Assembly (NCBI GenBank): GCA_950106755.1
Contig: OX467092.1
Span: 26,240,582-26,304,581, forward strand
Length of the DNA: 64,000 nt
Source: Climacium dendroides
Lineage: Eukaryota > Streptophyta > Bryopsida > Hypnales > Climaciaceae
Direction: 5' to 3'
Both the position numbers and the translations under genes were made by a program. A model generated the notes under the pieces. That model was given only the letters and a program-made list of their open reading frames with translations. It had not been told where the DNA came from and ran no database searches. Below are positions 20,219 to 32,335 of the stretch, one piece after another (within the stretch, counting starts at the first letter, position 1; every line of letters starts with the position of its first letter).

Positions 20219-21389
20219 GATGAAACCCTAAACCATAACTTTAAAGTTCTAGTAGACAATCCTTGAAAATGAAACCCTCAATACTCTAAACACATTGCAA
20301 TATAATTTGTCATAAACATCCTCAAACTCTTTAAGGGAAGCTTATGAGCACCCCCCTAAATATATAGCAATAGAAATCATGACAAGCATCCTCAAAGTGT
20401 ATCCTAAAATTTTCTTCCTACAATCTTAAACTTCTAAGACTCTAAGCCAACCAAAAGAAGTGTTGAAACTAAAATGAAGTGCCTATTAGGGTTTTGGCTC
20501 ACTTCCTTCTCTCTCTTTAGAGATGGAGAGTGGGAAAGTCTAAAATAGACAACTTCATTATTAACAAATTTTTTTGAATGCATGTACCATTGACAATGTA
20601 TGCCTATATATAATGGATGAACACTTTTTAATATGGATATTATTATTGTAAATATGAAATTCTTAACATCAAAAATATACTTGTAATTGACCTAAATCCC
20701 TCATGCTTCCAAAGCTCATCTATATTGTCCAATATATATACATGTAAGATGAAGTGCAACATAAAAAGAGAACAATAGTACTTTGAATACCTCTAGAGGA
20801 AGGTATCTATCTCGATCATCCTACCATTAATCTAAAGTATTATTGAATAATAAAACTTTCGAAGGAAAAGTATCAAAAAAATTTATACAACTAATTATTA
20901 ATTCACTATTTTGTATATTTATAATAATTCTCTAGCTATAAGCTTCCTTTGTATAGTTATAATTGTACTTATGCTAATTTATTTGTTTTTTTACTAAATA
21001 TTAATTTTGACATTAATATTGAAGGTTCATTTGTGGAGGTACAAAAAATAATTATTGAAATGAAAGTTTTTTGTATTCATTGACATATGAAATGTTTGTT
21101 TGAACTATCAATTTAGAGGTACCTAGCCCACATGAGTACATCATGCAAGATTTGAGAGTATCATGTTTATATAGGTCTCGCAATTAGGTGTGATTATTTT
21201 AACGTGAGTTAAAACTTTCACACTATAAATTTCCCAAAATCATATGCTCTCTTTTAACAAAGACAATGGTGACCATACAAATTTTCTAAAACTATATACT
21301 CTCTTTATAAAAAAGTGAAAGTGACCATAAACATTTTATAAAATCGTAAACTCCTTTAGTTAAAAAATGGTGGTGGCCATACACATTTC
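20219..21389. other. AT-rich intergenic DNA
   Basis: There is no convincing ORF, structural RNA or transposon terminus. Three stretches between 21230 and 21370 share the words CATACA-ATTTT, TAAA and GTGACCATA, suggesting a degenerate short repeat of about 60 bp. Confidence 0.5.
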
Positions 21390-21925
21390 GTAAATGTATA
21401 TATCCTCTTGGTATTGGCATGGTGGCGGCCATACACTGGCTACCCAAGTGTATGGCTCAGTCTGCCCAAGCCATACACTTGCGCAGACAGTGTCAGACAG
21501 TGTATGGCGCCGGAGAAGAGCGGAACGGAGCCAGGTCACATCGGAGGCACAGTTGTTTTTTCCGGGCAGCGGGGCACTTCCCGGGCGGGGTGGGAAATTT
21601 CCCCTGCCGGGCTGGCAGGCGGAACCTCCAGCCCCTGGGGAGGCATGGCTCCCCTCGACACTAAGTCCCCAGAAGTTTTGCCAAAACGCCGGGCAGGCCA
21701 TGCCTGCCCGCCCAAAAAAATCAAAAGAGCCCCCTGTATTGAACCGATTTTTCAGAATTTCTGCACTCCCCGGAAGTAATTCGGGGTCTCTGATTGCAAA
21801 TATGAGTTCAGAATTTCAAAAAAAAAATTTGTGTAAAAAATAAAAAATTTCAGTGTTTTCTACGGGCAGGGGGGGCAGGCAGGCAGTTTACGAAAACTTC
21901 TGGGGACTTAGTGCCGAGGCATGGC
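21390..21925. repeat. GC-rich fold-back block
   Basis: This GC-rich, CpG-containing block stands out from its AT-rich surroundings. A left arm CTAAGTCCCCAGAAGTTTT (21661-21679) and a right arm AAAACTTCTGGGGACTTAG (21893-21911) are perfect reverse complements. Near-matching sequence (GCATGGCTCCC) lies outside both. The first part is dense in CCATACAC words. It looks like a small mobile or fold-back repeat and no coding is convincing. Confidence 0.6.
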
Positions 21926-22159
21926 TCCCTTCAGGAATAGACTGATGACCATCGACTGCTTCTGAGGGGACCTTTTCTCTTGACGGGTGAATCGTCTCGG
22001 TGGTAGTTTGGTCCGACGTCGCGCGGATATTGCGGCTGGAGCGTGAGGCTGTGTGAGGACCGGACAAGGCGAAGCTGGCAGTTTCGGGGGCGGATGTAAT
22101 ACGCAGGCTCGTTTCTTGTTCATGTGCGCGGGTTTACGTGATGCTTGCTCTGTCCGCAT

Positions 22160-22285
22160 AGTCGTTAGGGTTTGATTAGGGTTTGAGTGGGGTTTTGTTA
22201 GGATTGTTGTACAGTTTTATTTAGTGACATACCCTGCAGTAAGGGAAGTGTTGTTCTGTATAGGGTTTGAGAGTAGGGTTTGGCA
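22160..22285 (+). promoter_or_regulatory. telo-box cluster upstream of CXIP4-like gene
   Basis: Four TAGGGTTT motifs lie at 22166, 22177, 22261 and 22274, 80-190 bp before the start codon. The reverse complement AAACCCTA is the plant telo-box, common in promoters or leaders of broadly expressed genes. The preceding 200 bp are GC-rich and probably hold the core promoter. I see no clear TATA box. Confidence 0.6.
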
Positions 22286-22359
22286 TTTCTGAGTATATAT
22301 GTGCGGCACCTGTGGCTTTGTTGGAACCAGTGGATTAGCTTAGTTTCGAAAGGAGCAAG

Positions 22360-24010
22360 ATGCCGGCTACGGCAGGTCGGGTGCGGATGCCCGCAAACAA
22401 TCGGGTTCATTCAAGTGCAGCCCTTCAGACTCACGGTATCTGGCAGAGTGCTATCGGGTACGATCCTTATGCACCGGACAAAGTACAACGTCAGGATGAC
22501 CGGAGCGCACCAGATCCTGCTGCTGGAGGCGGTGCAACTGCTACCGATGAGCAAAATGCATATGATTCTTTTCAAGGTTAGAAATCATACGTTACGACCC
22601 TATTCTTTCAGAGGCTGTGTGCATAGAATGTTTTTTCTATTATTGATTACAGGGTGGTTGTAAGGCAGATGGGTTGAACGTCGAGAAACGTAGAATTGAT
22701 CCTCTTGGGTCGCGGCATTAATCCACCTGTACACCCCCTGACTGCTAAATTGGTCCTTGCCACTACTTTTTTGCTGCATTCTTAAGCCCGAAGTTAAATG
22801 TTCGGACCCGTACTTAACAATAATTTTGTGTTGTCTACCAATGTCCTTACTTGCACGCTTGAAAGGGGTTAGAAATCAATGCCATCTTCATTCATCACAG
22901 GGCTTGGCGATGTTAGCTTCTAGCTCGATGTCGGTGTTGCATCAGTATATTGACTTGCGGGGAGCCTTACGGTATGCATCTCTGTTTTTTACAGGTCTTC
23001 TGGCGTTGGCTCGTCTGACGGGATCGAATGCAGACGAGGCACGAGGCTCTTGCCAAAAGTGTGGACGAGTAGGTCACCTTACTTTTCAGTGCAGAAATTT
23101 TCTTACTGCAAAAGAGGAAGCAGCAGCGGCAGCAGTTGCAGCTCTTGAGAGGGAAAGAACTGGTGCGAAGTTTGAAGGGGCCAGCAATCTGATGGCAGCA
23201 TCTTCGTCTTCGGAAGAGTCGGAAATATCTGACAGTGACGAGGACTCCGAGATGGAAAGAGCCCTGGCGAGGTTGGGAAGAAGTAAGAAGGCAGGGAAGA
23301 CCTCTGCACTTGACCGGAAAAGGCCGGAATCCAAGAAATCAAAATCTTCATTAAGGAAGTCGAAAAGTTTTAAGAAGAGGAGGCATTTTTCGTCTGAACT
23401 GAGCAATGAGAGTTCAGACGATTCACGAGAAAAGAAGAGACGCCGGAAGCATAGGCGTTACGAGAATAAGAAGAGTTCAAGTCATCGTCACAGTTCTCGA
23501 CGGACAAGGGGTTCATCGGATGTTGACCCGTCTAGTAATGAAGAAACTGATTCTGGCCACAAACACAGCAGGAGTCGACACCGAAAGGACCTCACAGAGA
23601 GGAGAAGAGAGAAGAAACGGGCTATCGAAGATGGTGATTTTGAAGACCTTAGAGAAAAGAAGGATGAGAACAAACGATCAAGGAGGGATACCTGCGATGA
23701 AGCCGATGAGGGACATCGCAGGAAGGATCGTGACGAGAGAAGGTCTAGAAAGGATGATGGTGAAGACGCTGATGCAGGACGTCACAAGAAGGATCGTGAC
23801 GAGAGAAGATCGCGAAGGGATGGTAGTGACGACGCCGATGTGGGACATCGCAGGAAGGATCGCGCCGAGAGGAGATCGCGGAGGGATGATAGTGACGACG
23901 CTGATGAAGGACGTCGCAAGGAGGATCGCGACGGGAGTTCTCGGAAAGAACGGAGTCGAGATCATGATCGCAATGAGCGCGGATCCGAAAGAAAGAAAGA
24001 TTGTTGGTGA
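22360..24010 (+). CDS. CXIP4: CAX-interacting protein 4-like zinc knuckle protein, two exons
   Basis: Exon 1 is 22360-22576 and exon 2 is 22995-24010, with a 418-bp GT-AG intron (donor GTTAG, acceptor TTTACAG) that splits a Gly codon. The spliced frame has 410 codons. The N-terminus (MPATAGRVRMPANNRVHSSA and on) and the junction region (LLALARLTGSNADEA) closely match Arabidopsis CXIP4 as I recall it. A CCHC knuckle CQKCGRVGHLTFQC follows. After an acidic serine patch (SSSSEESEISDSDEDSE) the rest is Arg/Lys/Asp/Ser-rich with a C-terminal 22-residue tandem repeat. Arabidopsis CXIP4 was described as a nuclear or cytosolic activator of the CAX1 vacuolar H+/Ca2+ exchanger. The RS-like tail also suggests an RNA-related role. 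The intron is open in the exon-2 frame back to 22757, so intron retention would not give an early stop on that side. Confidence 0.93.
23680..23945 (+). repeat. 66-bp coding tandem repeats in CXIP4 tail
   Basis: About four copies of a 22-residue unit of form RRKDRDERRSRRDxSDDADxG occur, with near-identical DNA between copies (CGTGACGAGAGAAG, GACGCTGATG). This is recent in-frame expansion, since Arabidopsis CXIP4 has no such regular unit as I recall it. Confidence 0.85.
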
Positions 24011-25265
24011 GAGGGATTAGAGCGAGGAAGTGGTAGGTGAAACTTGTGAATGTAGTTGTTCTGAAAATTTCATGCTCATGCGTTTCTTGGTGTTAATTGT
24101 GATATTTTATCTTGCAATGGTTAGGTGTAAATAAGCAATATGAATGTGTTCATCTCTGGTGGGTTTGTTCCGAAATTGTTTGCTCAATTTAAAGATTGCA
24201 AGCTTTCAATTCATTTAGTTATCAGGTGTTGAGCATTCGCTTTACTTCCTGTCGATTATTTCGAAAGGATTCGACATGTACACTATTTGGCAGCAGTTGC
24301 AGATATATTTGTTCATTTTCTTTTCCAGTTGATTTCCCTTCTCTTTACTTGAGGGAAATATTCCGAGAGCTTCATGTAATTAAGATTCAGATTACAGGTA
24401 CATGTTGCGTATTCTCTGAGCAATGTTAGTGTAGCGATGTCCATTGACATCCCTTGGTATTAGTGGTATTATTAATTTTGATCATTCTTTGAGCAACATT
24501 GCTGTATTAGAGTATCGCCGGGGCTTGGGCTTGGCCTTGGCTGGCCAAGGAAAAGTGAAGGAAAAGTGACCGGTCCCTCCAAAATGAGCTCTCCAAATAA
24601 TTCCCTGTCTCTGCCACACTTGACCTTGGGTTTGATGTTGTTGGGTTTGCTTGATTTGTGGGCCATCTCTTGTTTTTTTAAAATTCAATTAGCATTATTG
24701 ATTGGCTCTTTGTTATGACAAGTCATGAATGCATTCATTTGTCTTGGTGTGTTTGCTTCCCTGTATATGAACGGGGAAGGCTTATGAACGGGGAAGGAAG
24801 CAATTCGGGAGCTATTGGACATGGACCAACCCATTTCCCCACCCTTGTTTCTGGGGAATGGGTGGTGTATTATTAATTTTAATCATTCTCTTAACAACAT
24901 AGGTACATTCATGTTCATTGACATTCCTTTGTATTCAATTTTGACAATGTCATGTAATTCAAGTCAACAAAATTCTCAACAAGAGATTTGTTAATAGTAG
25001 TTTTTATATTGACATTTCTATATTTAATTTTGACAATGTCATGTAATTCAATTCTCAACAAGAGATTTTGTTAGTAGTAGTTTTTATATAGTTGTAGGTT
25101 AAAGGGAGTGAGTTGTTATATAGTCTTCAAAGTGTAGTATTTACAAATTCTTTTGCTTTAGGATGTTCGAACTAGCTTTAGTTGTTGTCCATCAAATTGT
25201 GGAAAGCCAATTTTGAATTTAATTTGGGACAAGTATATTTGGAAACACCAAATTATTTTGAGACA
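24011..25265. other. 3' region of CXIP4 and intergenic DNA
   Basis: The gene's 3' UTR presumably ends within a few hundred bases. A direct duplication carrying TTTTGACAATGTCATGTAAT lies at about 24941-25012 and 25027-25090. A hairpin with stem ACCCATTTCCCCA/TGGGGAATGGGT lies at about 24830-24865. No gene is seen. Confidence 0.5.
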
Positions 25266-25480
25266 GAGGGAATAAGAGTTGTTAATCCCTAAAGGATTTT
25301 GACTAAGTTTTCACCAAACTTGCTATCATGAGGGAATAAGAGTTGTTAACCCCTAAAGGATTTTGACTAAGTTTTCACCAAAAATGCTTCCAAATTGCTA
25401 TCATGAGGGAATAAGAGTTGTTAACCCCTAAAGGATTTTGACTAAGTTTTCACCAAAAATGCTTCCAAATTGCTATCTTC
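25266..25480. repeat. 75-bp tandem repeat, three copies
   Basis: Copies start GAGGGAATAAGAGTTGTTAA at 25266, 25330 and 25405. The first lacks an 11-bp piece (AATGCTTCCAA), so its period is 64 and the next is 75. A second small tandem pair with AACAAAAATCC and TTTTTTGTCC lies at about 25620-25700. Confidence 0.85.
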
Positions 25481-25705
25481 AGTACAAGTACCAAATTTTT
25501 GAAAAAAATCATTTTTAATACATCTAACTATAGGATCTTATATTACTTTGTTATGAGAATATGTAGAAATTTTTTTAGAAATTTTCATTGTATAGATTGC
25601 AAGATATTAGTGTTTGAAGTAACAAAAATCCTTTTTTTGTCCCTGCAAAAAACTAGGCAGCTAACAAAAATCCTTTTTTGTCCTTGCAAAAATCTGGACA
25701 GCTAC

Positions 25706-27890
25706 ACTCTTAAGGTTAGATCATTATGAAAAATGTTCAAAATGGTGGGTACTTTTTGAAATCATTCTTCAAAGCAAGTTGGATACATGCTTGAAAATTT
25801 TCAAATCATTTGGAATTGTACAACATATAGGAAAAAAAATAGAAAGTAAAAAAAATACAAAATAATTTAAAATATAAAATTGTTAACAATTTATTTATGA
25901 AATTGAAAAATGCCAATTCCAATGGTTGTAAGGTTTTAATAAACAATCTACACCCAATTATTTTATTTTATTTCCAAAAATATTGAAAATTGAGTTAAAT
26001 AAAGAACTTTGAAGCTTATTTTAGAGTAGAGATTCCATAACTATCTTCAAACTACCCACAACTAAAACTTCTTATAACTTTCATCTCATTAATCAAAATA
26101 AAATGATTCAAAGATATCCATGTATAAATAAATCTAGAAAACCAATTTCAAATTTTTATTTTTTAAAGAAGTTTTCTTCTGCCTAGATTGCCTACTAAAC
26201 AAAGAAAACTACATATCATACAATAACTTTTTAACCATGTAGTCAAAAATTATGAAAATTGTTGGGCCTTAAATCTATTCCTTGAGCACATGTTGTGTGA
26301 AAATTTCAATGAAAAAAAATGAAAATTCCATTTGTAGTGAGCTGTCCAAAATTGTTGTGTTGCCCCAAAACTCTTTTTGGTCCTTTAGGGATTAATGTGA
26401 AGATCTCATTTAGGTATTATTTTGGATTTACTCTCACATTGTTATTTCTAATCCCAATGTTCAATCATAGGAGGTGCAAACATACCTTATAGAGGTACAT
26501 AACATTGTCTATTGTCTTAAAGAAGCCTTGACTTATACATTCACTTATTAGCCAAGGCAAATGACAAGGGCACCTTGTCCTATCACTTGACTTACATTTT
26601 CACTCTTAACTCAATTAGAGGTACTCTTTTGATGTGACTTTTATACTAAAATTGTAGTTGGCAAAAAGTATTTGGATAGGGTGGACTAAAGATTACTTTT
26701 GTAGCTTGACCTATGACTTGCCACAAAGTATGAGGTTCAAGGTTTATTAGGAGCAAATTTTGGATTGCTATTTGTAACACTTTTTGGATTTACCACTTCA
26801 TTTGTGAGTGAGTTGTTATAAGCTTGATTTTAATTATTCTCATGTCAAAAATGAATTTTTTTTAAAATTCAATATTTTTTATTTATAATTCTTACATTTG
26901 ATCCATATGTTTACACCCCTTTAGATGAAAAAAACACAAGTGTTGATTCAAATGAGAAAAAAATGTGTCCCTTTCAATAGTATCGATCTACATTAGTGGG
27001 CAAGAAATGTATCCTTTGATTGTATTGTCTTGAGAGACAATCTTGACAATCAAGATTAGAATTAACGATACAAGTATGATACATTACATACAATACTTAT
27101 GGAATATGTTATACAAAATATGGTATACAATATATGAATATGGAATACATATAGATATATAATATGCAATATACAAATTATGATATATTAATATAGTATA
27201 ATGTACGTTTGTGGATTTTAATACAAGATACAATGTCAATATTGCATATTGATGTAAATATGCATAGATACAAAATGTATTTCACAAGTACAATTAATTA
27301 ATTCTTTCATTTCAAAAGTGAATTAATTGTCAAAGTGAATTAATTGATTGGTATATCATCTTTTAACACAATGTGCTTGAAAGACATAATGGCATTATTT
27401 CTAACTCCATCAAATTCAAAGATAAGCTTCTATTTAAGAGTTTTAATTTATTTCAAATAGTTTATAGTATTGAAATGGGGCTACAATACATATACATAGG
27501 GACTCAACCCTTGAAGGTCAAGAATGATATGAAATAGGCATCATCATCCAATGTATAATAGAAATTTCCACTTACACAAAAGGCCAAAGTTATTCAAGGC
27601 CAAACTTGTTTGAGAATCAAAAAAATTAGACTTCCAAGTTTAACCTTGAAGCACTCCAATGTCCAATTTTTAAATGACTAACAAATTGAAAGTCAAGTTT
27701 CATCCTCATTATTGCTTAGATGAAAGTCTTAATTTTTTGGAAATACTTTATAAAGTTGTTGTCCTATCTAACTAGTGTATTCTATGGCAAGCCATTGCCA
27801 AAGTATAATTAAAGGTATTTTTTTATTTTTTTATTTAAAAAATACATGAATTCCAAGAAAATCCACAACAAAAATAAAAATAAATTTTTT
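25706..27890. other. AT-rich intergenic DNA
   Basis: No supported gene. Long A/T runs and ATATAC-type low complexity occur around 27100-27250. Confidence 0.5.
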
Positions 27891-27891
27891 A

Positions 27892-27945
27892 TGGACCCCG
27901 TCAGGAGACGCTTACGCTCCCTGACGGGGAACTTCGGCGTTCTCT
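27892..27945 (+). repeat. dispersed AGGAGACGCTTACGCTCC repeat, copy 1
   Basis: The core AGGAGACGCTTACGCTCCC followed by GGAACTTCG recurs at 36620-36668. In this copy the flanks CCCCGTCAG and CTGACGGGG pair to form a hairpin around ACGCTTACG. Both copies are preceded by ATGG-CCCC and can be read as Met-x-Pro-x-Arg-Arg-Arg-Leu-Arg-Ser, so the core may be a decayed coding start rather than a regulatory hairpin. The 79-codon ORF starting at 27846 has no recognisable domain. Confidence 0.5.
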
Positions 27946-28473
27946 CGGAGGTCTATCATTGGGAACGTGTTTTTAGGGCTTTCCCCTGCATTGAAATGAT
28001 ACGCGTTTTTTTTTGCGCTTCCAGAAGGACCTTTCTTGAGCGGCTTCCTCCCAGGAGGCAACTTTTGTGGACGACTGAACCATGAAAACAGTTTAATCAG
28101 TACCTTGCAAAACCCTACTGGACTAGACGCAAATTTGGTTTTTAACATGAAATTGCAATTTGAACTCAAGGTCCAGCGCCAGATCATAGTGCTGAATATG
28201 TTCAAGCAAACTTCAAACTGAAGCACACATTAACGTGCTTCCAATCACCTTGAACTTCTTGGGCATTTCTTAATATTCATACGTTTGAGCTACAATTACA
28301 AACTATTAATAAAGAAACATGTAGATTCTTGAAATGTAAAATCAAGACTACACCAAGATCCCAGTGAGAGAAGATATTACAAAGTATTGACAGATTAATG
28401 AAGTCACTATAAACCAAGGGATAGAAAATTGAAAAATTAAACAGCAATTGGCAACAATCATAGAAAAAAGAGA

Positions 28474-29010
28474 CTAACCTTTCTTTTTCCTCGGCCTCTC
28501 CATCGTCAGATTCCTCTTCCTGCGTGAAGACCCCAACCTCTGTGAATTCTCAATAAGAGCTGAGGCGCCAGATCCTACATTCAAGCAGTGTTTTCCATGG
28601 TCGCACATGATAAGTCCGTCCCTTATGCAATACGATATCCTGAGCGTTACTACACTTGCGATTCTTTTAATCCTACTTTTACCAATTCCATAATGTATAT
28701 ATTCAAGATCCTGTGAGGAAATTTGAAGGAGCCACAGCAGCAAAATGAAACATAAAAAATCCTTCCAACACGATCGCTTCAGAGAGCATACTGACTGAGA
28801 TTGCACGAAGACCAAAATTAACATCCAACTTGCACGAAGTACCAAGACGAAATTTGGGACTTTGATCACATCCGTTGCATCGAAGGAAAGAGAATGACAA
28901 TCTTGAGATATGATTATCGGTACACATTCTGAGGTGGTTTTCTGAGGTTGGCATATTACTGTGAGATGGGCAAATACTCCTAGAGCCACAAAGAGCACAT
29001 GTGCTGATGG
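28474..29010 (-). other. possible unrecognised cysteine-rich exons
   Basis: On the minus strand two overlapping frames stay open. One contains TCALCGSRSICPSH and FLRCNGCDQSPKF, with two CxxC pairs like a small zinc-binding module. The other ends SSRRKRNLTMERPRKKKG at a good splice donor (AAAG/GTTAGT near 28477). GC content is higher than in the surroundings. This could be the remains of a spliced gene with a frameshift. I cannot assign a family, and the open frames could be chance. Confidence 0.25.
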
Positions 29011-29099
29011 TTGGATATCGACTTCATTTTGAACCTGAACTACTTTTCTGAGATGAAAAGTTAATTGTACGTGTTCCAAAATTTCCAAGGTGAGCCCAG

Positions 29100-31680
29100 T
29101 CTAAAGACTTCGTCAGAATCATGACTCCCGGAGGGGTGGAAACAGGCTAGAGAAGGTACTTGACCTATAGTAGTTGGAGAAGTCACACGCCACCTTCAAA
29201 CTAGTTCAATCTACAGAAACCACCAGCACGCTTCGAGACCCTCTACTTGATTAGAAGTCATAAAAATTGATCTGATACAAAACAAGTACAGAAAGCTGTT
29301 TGTCTTTCACGATCACAAGTGAGGGGCAAAAAATCGGAGTGGATATGGTAAAAGGGGAGAAAACATGCCACCTCCTGAAATGTTCAGAACCACATAACTT
29401 GACACACGTCAGTTTGAGATTGAGCTCCGAATACACGAGCCTTGTATGAGAATCCACCTCAGCTGTACGTGCGTGCCTTGTTATGAGGATCCACCTCAAA
29501 ATATATATACGATCTGAGACATTCTTGAGGATGGCCCATTCAACTCCTCAAGAATTTTTGGATCATTGGGGTTTTTTCTTTCCCTCTCTGTTTTTTTTCT
29601 AGTATCCTTGGTAGGAGTTGAACTCGGCCAAGACCCTACCAACCTAGAGCCAAGGATGTAGCCTTCAGAAAATACAAGGATCCAAAAGAGAGCCCAAAAA
29701 TGCCAAAGTGCCAGACTAACAATTAACCAACAATAAAAGTTTGTTTGTGCAGGATTACATGTTAGTGATTCATAGGGAGGTATAATTGTGTCACTGATAA
29801 GACTTATAGGTATATTATGTAGTATGTATATGTAAAAGAAATTTCCTAAAAAGTATATGCCTGGTCGGCTAGTTGCCGAAAAAGAGAAGTTTCAATTAGT
29901 CACTTTCCTACATACTCCAAGGGCAAACGGCCAAATTGCTGGGATTTTTTTTCTTAACCAGTCCATTTCCTAAAACCTTATTTTTTTTTTCGGAACCTCA
30001 TCCTAATCATTTCAATGTCATTAGGAAATTTTCAAAAAAATTCGGTTAGCTTGTAACTAAATACTGGTATTTCCCGTTCATTGGTGTCTACCTTGGCCAT
30101 TTGGGGGGTTTTGAGTCCTATTTTCGACCCAAAAATGCAAATGTGAAGCTCAAAATTGGTATATGAAGACATCTACTAAGGTTACACAATCATGCCAAAG
30201 ATTATTGTAAAATAATAATCTGTCCACCTTCCATATGTGTTCAAAGTGCACTACCTTTGCACAACTATAGAGAATATGATTTTTTTTCCTACAGATAAAA
30301 TTGCTTGAGAAGAAGCATCTTTAAGTTAGAAATAATGGATTTTTTAATTTAATTTTTTTGAGTTTATTTAATATTTTTTTAAAATATAACTTCAAAGTCT
30401 ATATTTTCTTGATGTTTTCCATTGTGCTTTTTGGTGCATAACTTTTAGAGATAAATTTTTTTAGGTTTGAAAGTTTAGAGGCATTCTATTTTCAATGCTT
30501 TATAAATTATCCATATTTTATTATATTTAAAAAAAATTTATTCCAAAAGTTATAGTACTCACTTAAATAGGCCTTTTTGAGCCAAAACTAGCAAGTGTTT
30601 CTTGCAATCACCCAACTATCAAATTTTTGTTGAAACCAAATGCAATCTTTGCTTCATTTTGTTCATTGTAGATTAATTTTGTAGTGCAAGTCATCTTCAA
30701 TTAATTTGGCAACAACTACACTTATTTGTCTTTATAGTGTGTGACACTAATTTACCAAAGTTGCACTATAATTTTGAATTAGTGTAGGATGAATCAATAA
30801 AGGCATATTGTACCAATTTTCACTAAAATAAAATTTTGTGGTGACATTAACTTTTTAGGTGACACTAATTTTCTACTTGACCTTTATTTTTTCCACGGTT
30901 GTCATATCGGACGGAATCTCACTGTTCATAGACAGAATCGGACCGATTAGGGTTGACCGGCTACGAACTTCAAAGGCTTATAACTTTTGTAAAAGTACTT
31001 CAAATCGGGCAAATGAGATGTTTTTAAGCATCTACAGAAACTTCGGGGCACCGCCGAGGAACGTGGGAGGGAACCCTAACCAAACTCCTGTGACATGGCA
31101 ATTCACAGCCGACGAATCCAACCGGAGTGGCGAATGTATAAGGCGGAGCTATTCTTGGCGACCATCATGGAAACGTACACAAAGATCCTCGTGATGATAC
31201 TGTGAAGAAGGAAGGGTTTGTGTCGAAGATAATGGACAAGCTGCATAGCCCCAAAGGAAAGCCTGTGCGTGACAACACCAAGCCGAACCCCCTATAGGCT
31301 CTTCCTTCTCGTTACGATTTTCTCTTTGATCATTTTTTCTTTTCAGGAACACAAATCTCAATACAGAAATCTTTAGCTTGGAGGTCAATCTTTCGGCAAA
31401 AGCTCCTTTCACTTTGAATTTATGGAAATAACCTTGGAGCGTGATGAAGAAGATCTATGCACTCAAACCTTCCGAATGCATTCTGTTTGTCGTCTGGAGT
31501 TGTGAGGATGAGAGTAGATGGTAAAGGTGGAATTAGCAGCTGGTTGATGTTGCAGTTGTATAATAGAATGGGGTGGGAGTAAAGTATTAGATTGCAGAAA
31601 TTTTTGTGGGAGTTTTGAAAGAGTAGATCTAGTGTATGTGGCAGAGTGATTGATTTTGTCGAGTTTCTGATTGCGAAGTG
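29100..31680. other. intergenic DNA, no supported gene
   Basis: Mostly AT-rich sequence. A GC-richer island at about 30895-31300 contains short ORFs on both strands (for example 30859-31194 plus) without recognisable domains. It may be a fragment of a repeat. Confidence 0.4.
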
Positions 31681-31682
31681 TT

Positions 31683-32335
31683 TGCAACCATTTGTACACA
31701 TGACAAGGCTTGCATACATGACAATTGTTGACTGTAAATTCTAACATCATGCTCACTGTTTTGAGTGCGTATATCATTATGTTTTGAATGTGGATATCAT
31801 ACTGTTTTGAATGTGGGTATCATTTTGTGTTGTTGGAGCAATAGATCGTTGTATCTTCACTCTTTTGAATGTGTATTTTGTTATGCTTTGAATGTGTTTA
31901 TCGTTTTGAGGTGGTGGAGCAATACATCTTGTATTTTGGACTGAGTGGTGAAATTTGTCAATGTTTCTGCTTGTGTGAAGTCGTTGCAACCATTTGTACA
32001 AGGCTTGTACTCATGGCATTTCTTTACTGTAAATTCTAACATCCTATTCATTGTTTTGAATGTGGGTATCGTTTTGTTTTGTTGGAGTTATAGATTGTTG
32101 CATCTCCTCACTGTTTTTAAAAGTGTGTTTCGAATGTGTTTATCATTTTGAGATGGTGGAGCAATAGATCTCATATTTTTGTTCAAGTGGTGCAATTTGT
32201 CAAGGTTCTACTTGTGAAGTCATTACAACCACTTGTACAAAGCTTGTACTCATGGCATTTGTTTACTATAAATTCCAACATCATGTCCACGGTTTCGACT
32301 GTGTATTTTATTATGTTCTGAATGTAGATATCTTC
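31683..32335. repeat. tandem repeat of 240-300 bp, about 2.4 copies
   Basis: The copies begin TGCAACCATTTGTACA at 31683, TGCAACCATTTGTACAAGG at 31984 and TACAACCACTTGTACAAAG at 32223. Each is followed by GTTTACT-like and TAAATTC-AACATC blocks and then TTTTGAATGTG-rich sequence. The copies are diverged, so the array is old. Confidence 0.8.

Noticed and set aside
21394..21843. 149-codon ORF in the GC-rich fold-back block
   Set aside because: It runs through the inverted repeat and GC-rich low complexity and competes with other frames of similar length.
22280..22663. 127-codon ORF overlapping exon 1 of the CXIP4-like gene
   Set aside because: It is out of frame with the conserved MPATAGRVRMP start and has no similarity of its own.
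25266..25480. Possible CRISPR-like array
   Set aside because: The copies are directly adjacent with no unique spacers, in a plant nuclear context; it is an ordinary tandem repeat.
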